A stretch of DNA of 64,000 nucleotides from Brevibacillus porteri. GTDB lineage: Bacteria; Bacillota; Bacilli; Brevibacillales; Brevibacillaceae. Location of the stretch: positions 46,237-110,236 of the forward strand of contig NZ_PXZO01000045.1 in NCBI RefSeq assembly GCF_003013475.1. Direction: 5' to 3'. Made by a program: the position numbers and the translations under genes. Of the stretch, positions 37,058 through 48,447 are shown piece after piece (positions within the stretch are counted from its first letter, which is position 1; every line of letters begins with the position of its first letter). The notes under the pieces were generated by a model, which was not told the DNA's origin, did not search any database, and saw only the letters and a program-made list of their open reading frames with translations.

Positions 37058-37654
37058 ATGAAAAACCTGCAAGAGACCATGAAGCAGTTGCAAAAAGCAT
37101 CCGAAAGTTTGTCCAAGCTCGGCTTTGACCCAGATCATCCATGGAAAGCATTGAGCCAGATGGGACAGATGCTGGACACGAACTTTTGGGAGAATATCGC
37201 GACGCTCAATAAGCAAGCAGCACAAAAGACGGCCACCGCCGCCGCGCCAAATGTACCACCCGTGAAAAAGGGAAAAAAAAAGACAAAGGAAAAATCGATG
37301 CGTTTCGGGCAGGTAGACGATTCGCATTTTTCCCCCGTCTCGGATATCTTCCAATCAGAGCAAATGGTCATTGTTTCCTGTGAACTCCCGGGCTTCGATC
37401 GCGATAGTCTGGAGATTACCCTCTCCGACCAACGGTTGCTGGAGGTCAGGGGGATCATCAAAGAAAGTGAGCATCAGGGGCTTCGTACACAAGGGGAAAG
37501 AAGCTACGGCCCCTTTTATCGCAAGCTGGCTCTACCGGTTTTCGTTAGCTCAAAAGGGATGAGGGCCCAGTATCAGGATGGGGTGTTAGAAATCTATTTG
37601 ATGCGTGATGGAGCTGCGAACGAACGAAAAACAACATTTAAAGCGAGCTTGTAA
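37058..37654 (+). CDS. Hsp20/alpha-crystallin domain protein
   Basis: This 198-residue protein has an unusual N-terminal half (Lys/Ala/Gln-rich, helical, with KKGKKKTKEK near residue 75) and a C-terminal alpha-crystallin domain (about residues 95-190: VSCELPGFDRDSLEITLSD, FYRKLALPV, YQDGVLEIYL). It probably acts as a holdase chaperone. B. subtilis has spore-associated Hsp20 proteins such as CotP, but nothing here shows a spore role. GGGAGTG precedes ATG 37058. Confidence 0.8.
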   Translation: MKNLQETMKQLQKASESLSKLGFDPDHPWKALSQMGQMLDTNFWENIATLNKQAAQKTATAAAPNVPPVKKGKKKTKEKSMRFGQVDDSHFSPVSDIFQSEQMVIVSCELPGFDRDSLEITLSDQRLLEVRGIIKESEHQGLRTQGERSYGPFYRKLALPVFVSSKGMRAQYQDGVLEIYLMRDGAANERKTTFKASL

Positions 37655-37693
37655 AAAGTGGATGTGCAGGACAGTTTCATTCGTGGGAAATCA

Positions 37694-37731
37694 AAAAAAG
37701 AACCTGGATATTTCTTCCGGGTTCTTTTTTA
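37694..37731 (+). terminator. Terminator after the Hsp20 gene
   Basis: AAAGAACCTGGA pairs with TTCCGGGTTCTTT across a short loop, followed by a run of T. Confidence 0.85.
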
Positions 37732-37881
37732 TTGCACAAAAACAGACGCGATGATATAATCAGTTCACGACTGTTCTTGTTTATATAGACATAATTATTG
37801 CATCTTACAATTTAATCGTACCATGCTGGTGAACTCTTGTCAAATGCTTTTTCTCAATTTAATGGTTAGGAGAGATATTGA

Positions 37882-40497
<2,616 letters not shown>

Positions 40498-40500
40498 CAT

Positions 40501-40524
40501 GGGGGCCTCGTGCCTCCTTTTTTG
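40501..40524 (+). terminator. Terminator after rph
   Basis: GGGGGC pairs with GCCTCC across a five-base loop (one wobble), followed by TTTTTT. Confidence 0.65.
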
Positions 40525-40537
40525 TTTCGTTTTTCAG

Positions 40538-40577
40538 CCAAAATAAAAACAGTGTCAATGAAAAGACATTAACACTG
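40538..40577 (-). terminator. Terminator of the gerP operon
   Basis: On the minus strand CAGTGTTAATG pairs with CATTGACACTG (one wobble) and TTTTTATTTT follows. It lies seven bases beyond the gerPF stop codon and stands opposite the rph terminator. Confidence 0.85.
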
Positions 40578-40583
40578 CGGGGA

Positions 40584-40799
40584 TTAGATGTTCCCAAACA
40601 TCGGTTGATCGACGACATTGGGGTCCAGTGTATTCGTTGCGTTGACACCATTGAGCGTATTGACGACGTTACCTGTGTTGCCGCCCCCTGAACCGGAGAA
40701 TGTCTTGGCGGCTGTTTTGGGTGATATGTTGAGCGTATCTCCGAAGTTAACGGTACCCGAATTACTATTGATATTGACAGCTCCAATGACAGAAGGCAC
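40584..40799 (-). CDS. gerPF: Spore germination protein GerPF
   Basis: This small spore protein is needed for normal permeability of the coat to germinants. The 71 residues show the GerPA/GerPF pattern: INSNSGTVNFGDTLNISPK, then KTFSGSGGGNTG and a tail DPNVVDQPMFGN. GTG 40799 follows GGAGGGGG. It is the last gene of gerPABCDEF and a paralogue of the first. Confidence 0.93.
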   Translation of the reverse strand: MPSVIGAVNINSNSGTVNFGDTLNISPKTAAKTFSGSGGGNTGNVVNTLNGVNATNTLDPNVVDQPMFGNI

Positions 40800-40802
40800 A
40801 GC

Positions 40803-41195
40803 CTACCCCCTCCCTCTCGTTTTTTGCTCGTCTTGGAAAATGTGACGAATATTTACGACTCGCGTTTCGAGTGTAATGGATTCGTTCGAACCAACATGGA
40901 CGACGGACGATCCTGCTAAGAAAGGGACTTCCACTTTTCGAATGAAAATGTACGGACAGTCGTGGAACGTATCGATGCAAATCGGATCGGAGAGAATAGG
41001 AGGAGTTAACGGAACGGAAAAGGCTGAGTAATTCTCGAACATAAATTCATTTTCATAGAAGATGGCCTGTTCACGTTGGACGGCTAATATGTTCGCGACA
41101 GCATCAATCTGCCGGGAATCACCTATTTGCAGAACAGATGAGGTATCGACCGAGAGAACATCCAGCTTACGGACATGACTGGTCCTTCGGTACAT
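40803..41195 (-). CDS. gerPE: Spore germination protein GerPE
   Basis: This 130-residue member of the gerP operon has the GerPE start (RRTSHVRKLDVLSVDTSS) and a core with LQIGDS and a conserved FENYSAFSVPL segment. It is thought to be a spore coat component affecting germinant access. The order D-E-F is the standard one. Confidence 0.9.
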   Translation of the reverse strand: MYRRTSHVRKLDVLSVDTSSVLQIGDSRQIDAVANILAVQREQAIFYENEFMFENYSAFSVPLTPPILSDPICIDTFHDCPYIFIRKVEVPFLAGSSVVHVGSNESITLETRVVNIRHIFQDEQKTRGRG

Positions 41196-41209
41196 GGTGA
41201 CAAACCTCC

Positions 41210-41401
41210 TTATGAAGCAGGTATAGCAGTATCAATCGGGATCGTGGCTCCGAGAATCATTTTTTCGGGTGGCGTTTCATAAATCGCTCTGAGGTCTACT
41301 GTCTGTGTGTCCCCAATAAACAAGGAAGCGGCAGAAGTGAGGGCACTGACGGAGACCTTCTTTACACAAATGGCTTCGTTTATCACTTGATACCTCATCA
41401 T
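41210..41401 (-). CDS. gerPD: Spore germination protein GerPD
   Basis: This 63-residue protein follows the GerPD pattern: VKKVSVSALTSAASLFIGDTQ, then AIYETPPEK and ATIPID. Its ATG overlaps the gerPC stop codon, so translation is probably coupled. A second GerPD-like gene lies across the gerP promoter at 42696. Confidence 0.9.
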   Translation of the reverse strand: MMRYQVINEAICVKKVSVSALTSAASLFIGDTQTVDLRAIYETPPEKMILGATIPIDTAIPAS

Positions 41402-42012
41402 GGTTCGTTCACCTCACGAGGCAAATTTTTCAGGAATGTTTCGCAGGTCTTGTCGATATCCCGTTTCACTTTTTGGACGGTATTTTGCACGAAAACATCG
41501 AGCTGTTCTGGTTCTAGTTCATCGGTAGGGAGCTCGCTCAGGTAATACTTAATCCGTTGATCGATCTGCTTTTTAATGTCATCCAAGATAAAGGCTCGAT
41601 AATTGTTATCCAGTGGATAGTTGCACTCTGTTTCGATTCTTTCAAGAACGAGGTAGGCATCTGTCTCCAAATATTGATAAATTTCTTTCTGGACACGGTC
41701 AAAAAGTAGGGCATTGCTTTGGTGCGGATTAGGGACATCCATCGATTGATTGATGGAAAAATCACCGATTCCTGCATCATTTCCTTTCGGGTTTAAGCCG
41801 ATATTGAGAGTCCCTTCCAGTCGCTCAACCTTAAGCAGATCGAATTTGTACTCGTTTTTGATGACGGAAGGAATCTGTTTTTCCTTGAGATCATTTACAT
41901 CTTGCTGCAGCTGTTCAATCATTTCCTTCAATTTCTCGATCTTATTGCTTTGCAATTGTATATAGTCATGTAACTGTTGCAAATACTTCATCATTTCGGG
42001 ATCCATGTACAT
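41398..42012 (-). CDS. gerPC: Spore germination protein GerPC
   Basis: This 204-residue protein begins with a strong coiled coil (LQQLHDYIQLQSNKIEKLKEM) and contains the GerPC core near LEGTLNIGLNPKG. In B. cereus and B. subtilis GerPC is required for the coat permeability role of the operon. The frame opens at 42021, but AAGG spacing favours ATG 42012. It overlaps gerPD by four bases. Confidence 0.92.
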   Translation of the reverse strand: MYMDPEMMKYLQQLHDYIQLQSNKIEKLKEMIEQLQQDVNDLKEKQIPSVIKNEYKFDLLKVERLEGTLNIGLNPKGNDAGIGDFSINQSMDVPNPHQSNALLFDRVQKEIYQYLETDAYLVLERIETECNYPLDNNYRAFILDDIKKQIDQRIKYYLSELPTDELEPEQLDVFVQNTVQKVKRDIDKTCETFLKNLPREVNEP

Positions 42013-42046
42013 GACGACCATCCTTCTTCATCTAGCATACAACGAA

Positions 42047-42301
42047 TTAGCCAAGCCGTGAAAGAATACCAGGGCGTATGAGCGAAGGCTGAACCAATGG
42101 AATGAGGGGCACGAATTCTTCCGAACCGGTTGTGGGCAGCGGCCCCACCTGTGGAGCTGGCTCTGTGTATCCGCCGGTGTTGTACAGCTTGGATACGGGC
42201 TTAATAATCCCAGCGCTTCCTATTTGGCACACCGAAGAGTTGCTAATGCCTTCGATTTTGAGCGAATTGATTACGATATGTTGCGTCACAAAAAAATTCA
42301 T
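42047..42301 (-). CDS. gerPB: Spore germination protein GerPB
   Basis: This 84-residue protein is close to Bacillus GerPB: IVINSLKIEGISNSSVCQIG, then AGIIKPVSKLYNTGGYTEPAP. A Pro-rich tail follows. Its start overlaps the end of gerPA by four bases. Confidence 0.93.
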   Translation of the reverse strand: MNFFVTQHIVINSLKIEGISNSSVCQIGSAGIIKPVSKLYNTGGYTEPAPQVGPLPTTGSEEFVPLIPLVQPSLIRPGILSRLG

Positions 42302-42549
42302 GCGAAATCGCGTCCCTTTGCCCTGAAATCGTTCGTTTCTTCTACAAAAAGCGGGATATCATTATCGGATTGTTCATTGACGTAGACGACGCTACGTGGA
42401 ATTTTAAAGGACAGATTGGTACCAGAATTGAATGATCCTCCACCCGCGAAGGTTTTGGCGTAAGTGGTAGGTGCGATTTTACGGACGTCTCCGACATTGA
42501 AAACGCCGCCCACGTTGTTTACATTAATGACTCCAACGAATGCTGGCAT
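42298..42549 (-). CDS. gerPA: Spore germination protein GerPA
   Basis: This is the first gene of gerPABCDEF. The product has the GerPA/GerPF fold signature VGVINVNNVGGVFNVGDV and KTFAGGGSFNSG, but its tail (SVVYVNEQSDNDIPLFVEE) differs from the Asp-rich GNA-type end of GerPF. The frame opens at GTG 42558, but AAAAGGA is better spaced for ATG 42549, giving 83 residues. A sigma-K-type promoter lies 35 bases upstream. Confidence 0.88.
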   Translation of the reverse strand: MPAFVGVINVNNVGGVFNVGDVRKIAPTTYAKTFAGGGSFNSGTNLSFKIPRSVVYVNEQSDNDIPLFVEETNDFRAKGRDFA

Positions 42550-42583
42550 GTTCGGCACATCCTTTTGGGAGAGATCCTCTCTG

Positions 42584-42610
42584 TATTGTATGTCGTAGGC
42601 CAGTGGGTGT
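42584..42610 (-). promoter_or_regulatory. Sigma-K promoter of the gerP operon
   Basis: On the minus strand CATACAATA (42592-42584) matches the sigma-K -10 consensus CATANNNTA exactly, and AC at 42610-42609 lies 16 bases upstream, matching the -35. gerP is known to be sigma-K dependent in Bacillus. It is 35 bases before the gerPA start. Confidence 0.75.
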
Positions 42611-42627
42611 TCATACCTGTTTTTGCG

Positions 42628-42655
42628 ACCGAACCAGTGCGAGCAGCATACGATA
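42628..42655 (+). promoter_or_regulatory. Divergent sigma-K promoter of the GerPD-like gene
   Basis: CATACGATA (42647-42655) matches CATANNNTA exactly, with AC at 42628-42629, 17 bases upstream. It lies 41 bases before the lone gerPD-like start and points away from the gerP promoter. The two -35 elements are 17 bases apart. Confidence 0.65.
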
Positions 42656-42695
42656 TTTGGATAGGCGCGAGTTTAGGAAAAGGAGAAAAAATTCC

Positions 42696-42893
42696 ATGAA
42701 TATGAAGGTGACAAATAAAAAAATAGACGTCGGTGATTTCAGTTTTGGTGGAGTAACTAAGTCGTCGATTGTGCTGATTGGGGACACCGATGTCCTCTCC
42801 TGCTACTCCATTTTTGATACGCCTCCACATGCCGTAATTTTATCACCCCAGGTTCCTCTCCAGCCGTTAGACCTTGGTTTGCGAAGAGGGTAG
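42696..42893 (+). CDS. GerPD-like spore protein, divergent from gerP
   Basis: This 65-residue protein has the GerPD pattern: VTNKKIDVGDFSFGGVTKSS, IVLIGDTDVLSCYSIFDTPP and VPLQPLD. It is more like typical Bacillus GerPD in layout than a random small ORF. AAAAGGAG lies before ATG 42696. It stands alone on the opposite strand from gerPABCDEF and meets sqhC tail to tail nine bases later, leaving almost no space for a terminator. Confidence 0.8.
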   Translation: MNMKVTNKKIDVGDFSFGGVTKSSIVLIGDTDVLSCYSIFDTPPHAVILSPQVPLQPLDLGLRRG

Positions 42894-42902
42894 TAGTGTT
42901 TT

Positions 42903-44801
42903 TTACGTGTTCGCGTATTTCGCCTGGTAGTGGCTGAGAGCCAGCAACGGCCAAATCCAACGATAGCTGTGATAAGCAAAGTAAGTACCGCCAGGACGTC
43001 CCCCGCCAGTCGGGTAGCGAGTCGTCCAGTCATTTGCTTGATTGTGAGTGAGCAAATGGCGAATCCCGCGTTGTAGCTCTGCTGTCGGCTTTGACGACAC
43101 GGCTATCAGTGCATCGGTTGCCCATGCCGTCTGCGAGGGAGTACTTGCTCCGAGGGGGACGTACGTTTTTTTCTGGTCGCTTTGGCAAGATTCACCCCAG
43201 CCGCCGTCGGGATTCTGGTTGGCAACCAGCCACGCAACCGCTTTTTGAATGGCGGGATCAGTAGGGGAAAAGCCAACCGCCATCAGCCCGGTAATTGCAG
43301 CCCATGTACCGTATAGGTAAGCAATTCCCCAACGTCCATACCAGGAGCCGTTTGCTTCTTGATGGTTGAGAAGCCAGCGGACTCCTTTTTCTACATGGGG
43401 GTCAGTCAGTGTACGCCCGGCATAGTTTCCGAGGAATTCTAAGGTTCTCCCTGTCAAATCGGCAGAGGACGGATCTGTACTGACGGTATCGGCTCCTTCG
43501 ATCGGCAGCTGGCGAATGAAATCAGCGTCTGTGTTTCGTTCAAAAGCAGGCCAGCCCCCATCGTCGTTTTGCATGGACAAGAGCCATTCGAGACCGCGCT
43601 TCCAAGCGGCTGCTGTTGTTATATCCGTACGGGAGAGCAGGCGCAGAGAGCGCAGAGCTGCCGTCGTATCATCAATATCGGGGTTCATGGTGTTGTAGTC
43701 AGAAAAGCCCCAACCGCCAGGCTTTCCTTTTGGATTGCGAATTTTCCAGTCACCGTACGTATGCTGCTGCTTTTGGAGAAGGTAACGGTTTGCTTTTTGA
43801 ATGGCGGGGTGTGTGGTAGAAAGTCCGCTTTTTTGCAGAGAAGAAGTCAAGAGCGCGGTGTCCCAGACGGCTGAGGTAGCCAGCTGCAAGTGTGCGCCGT
43901 TTTCATAAACGTAGACACTATCTGAAAGCCCCTGCATCGCTTTTTGGATGAGTGGATCTTTCGGAGAAAACCCTCGAGCGAGCAGCGCAAAAATCATGAA
44001 AAAGGTAGAGGTCGAATAATTGTACAGAGTACCGTCCGGCTCGATTCGCGCCAGGATGTATTGTTCTAGGCGCCGTAGGGCGAGCTTGTGTAGTTGACCG
44101 GGTAAAAAGGGGAGACGCTGCAAGGAATCATGGATAGAGGCGAGGAACGATTGCCCCTCTTTGAGGAAATTCTCTAGGAATCGATGCGGATATAGACCGC
44201 GAGAGATAGGTGTATCTGCGTATAGATCGGACAAGTCTGGCGCATTGTCAGGCTTTTTTGCATATTTGCGATCAGCCACAATCATCATGGGGGCAAGATG
44301 GACACGTGCGTACCCGACAAAATCGTAAAAGCTGACAGGGAAGCTCGGGAGAAATAGAGCAATCTCGACGGGAACGAGAAAGTGCGAGGGCCACTGGTAT
44401 TGGCCTGTCAAGGCTGTAGAGAATTTGGTCAGCATGTTCGCGTGTGTCAGCCCACCCTTTTCCAAAATAAACGAGCGAGCCAGAGCCATTCTCGGTTCGT
44501 CCTTCGTATATTTGCCAGATAGCAGAAGGGCGTAATACGAATCAATGGTGGTAGACAGATTGCCTTCATGCTCGTCAGGGTACAGCTTCCATGCCCCATT
44601 ATCGTGTTGGAGAGACGTGATGTGAGCAGTGAGCTTCTCCATCAAATGCTCATCATGAATACCTAGCGTGCGCAATAGGATGATCATGTGAGAATCTGTC
44701 ATCGGTGAGCTTTCCAAACAAAAGCGCCAAGTGCCATCCGCTTGTTGGCGCTGTAACAAAAAGGCTTGAATGCGATTAATTTCTTGCTGGACTTCGCGCA
44801 A
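42903..44801 (-). CDS. sqhC: Squalene-hopene/sporulenol-type triterpene cyclase
   Basis: This is a class II terpene cyclase that protonates and cyclises a linear polyprene. The catalytic DxDD motif is present as DIDDT, and several QW repeats are visible (for example QQADGTWRF, QHDNGAWKLY, MQNDDGGWPAF, QEANGSWYGRWG and QNPDGGWGES). B. subtilis SqhC makes spore terpenoids (sporulenes) from tetraprenyl-curcumene; other Bacillota use the fold to make hopene, and sequence alone does not separate them. The frame extends to 44939, overlapping the divergent gene; GGGAGGTG before TTG 44801 gives the expected 632 residues. It lies next to the gerP genes. Confidence 0.9.
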   Translation of the reverse strand: MREVQQEINRIQAFLLQRQQADGTWRFCLESSPMTDSHMIILLRTLGIHDEHLMEKLTAHITSLQHDNGAWKLYPDEHEGNLSTTIDSYYALLLSGKYTKDEPRMALARSFILEKGGLTHANMLTKFSTALTGQYQWPSHFLVPVEIALFLPSFPVSFYDFVGYARVHLAPMMIVADRKYAKKPDNAPDLSDLYADTPISRGLYPHRFLENFLKEGQSFLASIHDSLQRLPFLPGQLHKLALRRLEQYILARIEPDGTLYNYSTSTFFMIFALLARGFSPKDPLIQKAMQGLSDSVYVYENGAHLQLATSAVWDTALLTSSLQKSGLSTTHPAIQKANRYLLQKQQHTYGDWKIRNPKGKPGGWGFSDYNTMNPDIDDTTAALRSLRLLSRTDITTAAAWKRGLEWLLSMQNDDGGWPAFERNTDADFIRQLPIEGADTVSTDPSSADLTGRTLEFLGNYAGRTLTDPHVEKGVRWLLNHQEANGSWYGRWGIAYLYGTWAAITGLMAVGFSPTDPAIQKAVAWLVANQNPDGGWGESCQSDQKKTYVPLGASTPSQTAWATDALIAVSSKPTAELQRGIRHLLTHNQANDWTTRYPTGGGRPGGTYFAYHSYRWIWPLLALSHYQAKYANT

Positions 44802-44857
44802 CTCATTCACCTCCCGATAAAATACATCGCCTAAGGAAGAGAGGGGGAAGAGCATCG

Positions 44858-45991
44858 ATGGGTTTGTCGTGGTACCAATACGCATCACGTCTGCCGCTTG
44901 CCATGAATTTGGGGAGAGTCCGTACGGCGACAGCACCATTGCCAGCGCAAGATCAAAAGACGGTAGAGAGGATTAGACAGGAGACGCTCGCCCACAACCG
45001 TGACAACATAGACAGAACGCGCGCCTATTTGTCGTTTTATCAAAAGCATCCACAAATTCATTGGGTGCTATTGGCACATCTCGTATCGCGCAATGCGGGA
45101 TGGAGTATGACCGATTTGCGGGGAGAATTATTGCCTCGCTTGCTTCGAATAAAAGAGCAGCAGGATTATTTTTTGTTTTTGGAGCGGGGAAACTGGCTGA
45201 TTTTTCACGATGCGTACCCTCAATTGTTACTGTATGAAGAGAGTGTCAGGCGACAGACCAACCTTTTTCATATACTGCCTCATCTGGGCGTCTCTACTTT
45301 CATGCAGGCGATCTGGAATCATTATTGGAAGACAACTGACAAAGAGCTGCTCACCATTGGCTTGATTATCAATGAACAAAACTACTTGGAAGAACAGGTC
45401 ATGAAAGAGTCGGGTTATCAAAATTCAGTTGTCCGCACAATTCCGTTTGCCCTGCAGGAGCTTTTGCAACTGAATATGATCTTGCTTCCCCATCGGAAAG
45501 TGGCTGATGAGCAGGGCAGCTCCTTGCAGCTCGCTGGTGAGCGAGTGTTTCATTTTGCCTCCTTACCAGAGAGAATCAGCTTGGGAAAAAGGCTGTACAG
45601 TCTGCTGTTCGGAGATACAAATAGGCAGGAGGCAGCGTACGCTTGGGCATTGGAACAGCCACATACAGGTTCGCGAAAAGATTATTGGCCCCATCTTTTT
45701 CACGATGTGAATGATATAGCTCCTGGCAAGCCTTATCAGGTAAAACTAATGAACTGTCAGCTGCGATCAGGGGCAAAGCGGCTGTTTTCCCCAGCGCTGC
45801 GTCAAGTTTGGAGACCTATCCACCATGAGCCACCAAAAGAGTTAGATTGGTACCAAAACAAGAGCGACGTATGGCGTTTGCTGATTCGAACACAGGAGAC
45901 AACAAATGCAGGAGAGATGAGTGAGGCGTATTGCCAGGCGTTAGCAAAAATCGAGTGGGCTGTCGCAGCCAGAACGAGAATACTTGGCTAA
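44858..45991 (+). CDS. DUF2515 family protein (YppC-like)
   Basis: This 377-residue protein has a conserved DUF2515 region with THNRDN-like AHNRDNIDRTRAYLSFYQ, HWVLLAHLVSRNAGWSMTDL and RGELLPRLL. Function is unknown. ATG 44858 has GAGGGGG upstream. It is divergent from sqhC with a 56-base gap in which no clear consensus promoter was recognised. Confidence 0.8.
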   Translation: MGLSWYQYASRLPLAMNLGRVRTATAPLPAQDQKTVERIRQETLAHNRDNIDRTRAYLSFYQKHPQIHWVLLAHLVSRNAGWSMTDLRGELLPRLLRIKEQQDYFLFLERGNWLIFHDAYPQLLLYEESVRRQTNLFHILPHLGVSTFMQAIWNHYWKTTDKELLTIGLIINEQNYLEEQVMKESGYQNSVVRTIPFALQELLQLNMILLPHRKVADEQGSSLQLAGERVFHFASLPERISLGKRLYSLLFGDTNRQEAAYAWALEQPHTGSRKDYWPHLFHDVNDIAPGKPYQVKLMNCQLRSGAKRLFSPALRQVWRPIHHEPPKELDWYQNKSDVWRLLIRTQETTNAGEMSEAYCQALAKIEWAVAARTRILG

Positions 45992-46076
45992 CTTGTAGTA
46001 AAATAGAGAGGAATCCAGAACGTAAGACTGCACCTCGACGGGTTGCTTAGAGCGTTTTAGAAGGAGCGATTATCAT

Positions 46077-48305
46077 TTGAAGACACTAATTATTGCGGAG
46101 AAACCTGACATGGGACGAAATATTGCCGCCGCAATAGATCCTAAAGCGAAAAATAACCGCACCTATTTAGAAGGTGAAAAATACATCATTACGTGGGCAA
46201 TCGGGCACTTAATTGAACTAGCGGAACCGGAGGCGTACGACCAAAAATATAAAAAGTGGAACATCAATGATCTTCCTATTATTCCCGATCCATTTAAGCT
46301 AGTGCCCAATCGGAAAACATTCGATCAGCTAAAAATGATCGGGCAGTTGGCCAAACGAAGCAATCTGCTGATTAATGCATGCGATGCCGGGCGGGAAGGT
46401 CAACACATATTTTCACTCATCCAGCGACATCTAAAATTGAGTCAACCCGTTAAAAGGCTTTGGATCTCGGACTTGACCCCTGAAACGATCAGGAAAGGAT
46501 TTGCGGAGATGAAAGATGCCGCAGCCTATGAAAACTTAACGAGGGCAGCAAAAGCCCGTAGTGAAGCAGATTGGCTCATCGGCATGAATGGCTCACGTGC
46601 ATTTACGACCAAACATAACGCGCTCCTTTCTGTCGGACGAGTACAGACACCTGTCCTTGCTCTCATTTATGATCGACAGAAACAGATTGAGGCTTTCTCA
46701 TCGGTTACGTTTTTTCAAGTGGAAGGGCATTTTTCGCAGGGTGAAAGGGCGTATAAGGGTATTTGGCAAGGTGATCGCTTAACCGATCCATCTAAAGCAG
46801 AAATGTTGGCTCGTAAAGTGAAAGGAAAACAAGGGCGGATCACATCCTACGAAGTAAAGGATACCAAGGAGTATCCATTCAAGTTGTATGACCTGACATT
46901 GCTGCAACGTGAGGCCAATGGCAAGTACGGTTTTTCCGCCAAGAAAACCTTGGATTTAGCACAGGCACTCTATGAAAAACACAAGGTGATCTCATATCCG
47001 CGGACGAATTCCAACTATGTGACAGAGCAAAATATTCCTGAAATGCACAACACCTTGTCGTCCTTGCAAGGCACTGCCTATGACAATTTGGTAAAGGGTG
47101 CAAACCGTAGTTTGGTTCATAAAGGCAACAAATTTATATGTAATCCAGCAAAAGTAGACGACCACCATGCGATCCTGCCGACAAATCGTAAGGCTACAGG
47201 GCTTACGCCAGATGAGCAAAAGTTATACGATTTGATCGTTCGCCGCTTTCTGTCACAGTTTTATCCACCAGCTGAATATAAGATGCATACGGTCATAACC
47301 GAAGTGGAAAAAGAATTATTCAAAACGTCGGTGAAAGAACGGAAAAGTCTCGGTTGGAAGATTATTTATGCTGATCAGCAGAAGGAAAAGCCCAAGAATG
47401 GGAAAGGTGCGGCCAAAGAAGAAGAGGATAAAGAAGAGATTGAAGTTAATGAGCCTTTTGTCATTCAACCTGATGCCAGCGTAGTATGCTCGGATGCTAT
47501 GGTAAAGGAGAAAGAAACACAGCCGCCCAAGCATTTTACGGAAGGAACGCTTCTCAAGGCCATGGAAAGCGCAGGCAAGCAAATCGAGGACGAGGAACTG
47601 CGTGATGCGATGAAAGAATCTGGTCTGGGAACCCCAGCAACTCGTGCCGCTACCATCGAACGACTGAAAAAGGTCGGATACGTTGAAATGCAGGGGAAAA
47701 GGGTTCAACTTACGCTAAAAGGCCGTACCGTTATCGAATTGATTAGGGGAGCAGGGATCGAACTATTAACCTCTCCTGAAATGACGGGGCATTGGGAGCG
47801 CCGCTTGAATGAGATTTCCCGAGGGACCGCCTCCGACAAGCAGTTCATGGAGAATGTGAAGAAATTCGCTACGATGATCGTAGAAAAGGTTCGCGTACAA
47901 TCTCGTGCTGAGAAGACCTTGTTTGAGAGTGAGAGAACCACTCAGAAAGGATCATCGAAAACAAGAGGACGAGCTGGTGGGCGAAGTACAGGCAGATCCT
48001 CATCTCGAACGGTAGCAAAGACCACTAGTACAGCGTCGAGTATCATCACCAAATGTCCACGACCGAGTTGCGGAGGCTCTATTTTCATGGGACGCAAAGG
48101 TTACGGTTGTTCGAATTATAACGTGGGCTGTAAATTCGTCATATGGAAAGAGAACTATGGACGTATGCTGACGGATACACAGATTAAAGCGCTCATTGAA
48201 AAAGGCAAAACGGGTAAAATGAAGCTGGAACGTCAGGATGGGACACAATTTCAAGCAAAACTTATTTTGAAAAGTGTAGAATCGGGCGAACTTACTTTCG
48301 AGTAA
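46077..48305 (+). CDS. topB: DNA topoisomerase III (TopB)
   Basis: This type IA topoisomerase relaxes and decatenates DNA through a transient 5' phosphotyrosine. It begins with the TOPRIM segment LIIAEKPDMGRNIAAAID, has the acidic NACDAGREGQ motif, and the active-site Tyr is Tyr307 in VISYPRTNSNY. The C-terminal end has a basic Ser/Arg/Gly linker and one four-cysteine finger (CPRPSCGG, then YGCSNYNVGCKF). TTG 46077 follows AAGGAGCG; 742 residues. Confidence 0.95.
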   Translation: MKTLIIAEKPDMGRNIAAAIDPKAKNNRTYLEGEKYIITWAIGHLIELAEPEAYDQKYKKWNINDLPIIPDPFKLVPNRKTFDQLKMIGQLAKRSNLLINACDAGREGQHIFSLIQRHLKLSQPVKRLWISDLTPETIRKGFAEMKDAAAYENLTRAAKARSEADWLIGMNGSRAFTTKHNALLSVGRVQTPVLALIYDRQKQIEAFSSVTFFQVEGHFSQGERAYKGIWQGDRLTDPSKAEMLARKVKGKQGRITSYEVKDTKEYPFKLYDLTLLQREANGKYGFSAKKTLDLAQALYEKHKVISYPRTNSNYVTEQNIPEMHNTLSSLQGTAYDNLVKGANRSLVHKGNKFICNPAKVDDHHAILPTNRKATGLTPDEQKLYDLIVRRFLSQFYPPAEYKMHTVITEVEKELFKTSVKERKSLGWKIIYADQQKEKPKNGKGAAKEEEDKEEIEVNEPFVIQPDASVVCSDAMVKEKETQPPKHFTEGTLLKAMESAGKQIEDEELRDAMKESGLGTPATRAATIERLKKVGYVEMQGKRVQLTLKGRTVIELIRGAGIELLTSPEMTGHWERRLNEISRGTASDKQFMENVKKFATMIVEKVRVQSRAEKTLFESERTTQKGSSKTRGRAGGRSTGRSSSRTVAKTTSTASSIITKCPRPSCGGSIFMGRKGYGCSNYNVGCKFVIWKENYGRMLTDTQIKALIEKGKTGKMKLERQDGTQFQAKLILKSVESGELTFE

Positions 48306-48352
48306 CGACGAAATCGCCGCGCACTACGAAAAACAATAAAAAAATAAATTGT

Positions 48353-48378
48353 TGAAACTTACTTGCGTAATTATCGTA
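48353..48378 (+). promoter_or_regulatory. Sigma-W-type (ECF) promoter of the pspA operon
   Basis: TGAAAC (48353-48358) and CGTA (48375-48378) are separated by exactly 16 bases, a full match to the sigma-W consensus TGAAAC-N16-CGTA. B. subtilis pspA is controlled by sigma-W. It lies 69 bases before the pspA start. Confidence 0.8.
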
Positions 48379-48447
48379 ATTACATGTATAACGGGGACGG
48401 CAACATAGGCCGAACAACCTGGTACGTACTCAAGGAGGAATAAATCC

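Noticed and set aside
36481..37354. Overlapping minus-strand frames of 211 and 249 residues across the LCP and Hsp20 genes
   Set aside because: They are antisense to two well-supported genes, and their apparent Trp/Cys-rich composition is the complement of the Pro-rich tail.
37740..37881. Rifamycin-associated element upstream of rph
   Set aside because: I looked for the GC-rich inverted repeat known from rifamycin-responsive genes and found only an AT-rich leader with a loose AGTTCAC/GTGAACT pair.
44802..44939. Upstream extension of sqhC to 44939
   Set aside because: It would overlap the start of the divergent DUF2515 gene, and the best ribosome site precedes TTG 44801, which also gives the normal cyclase length.
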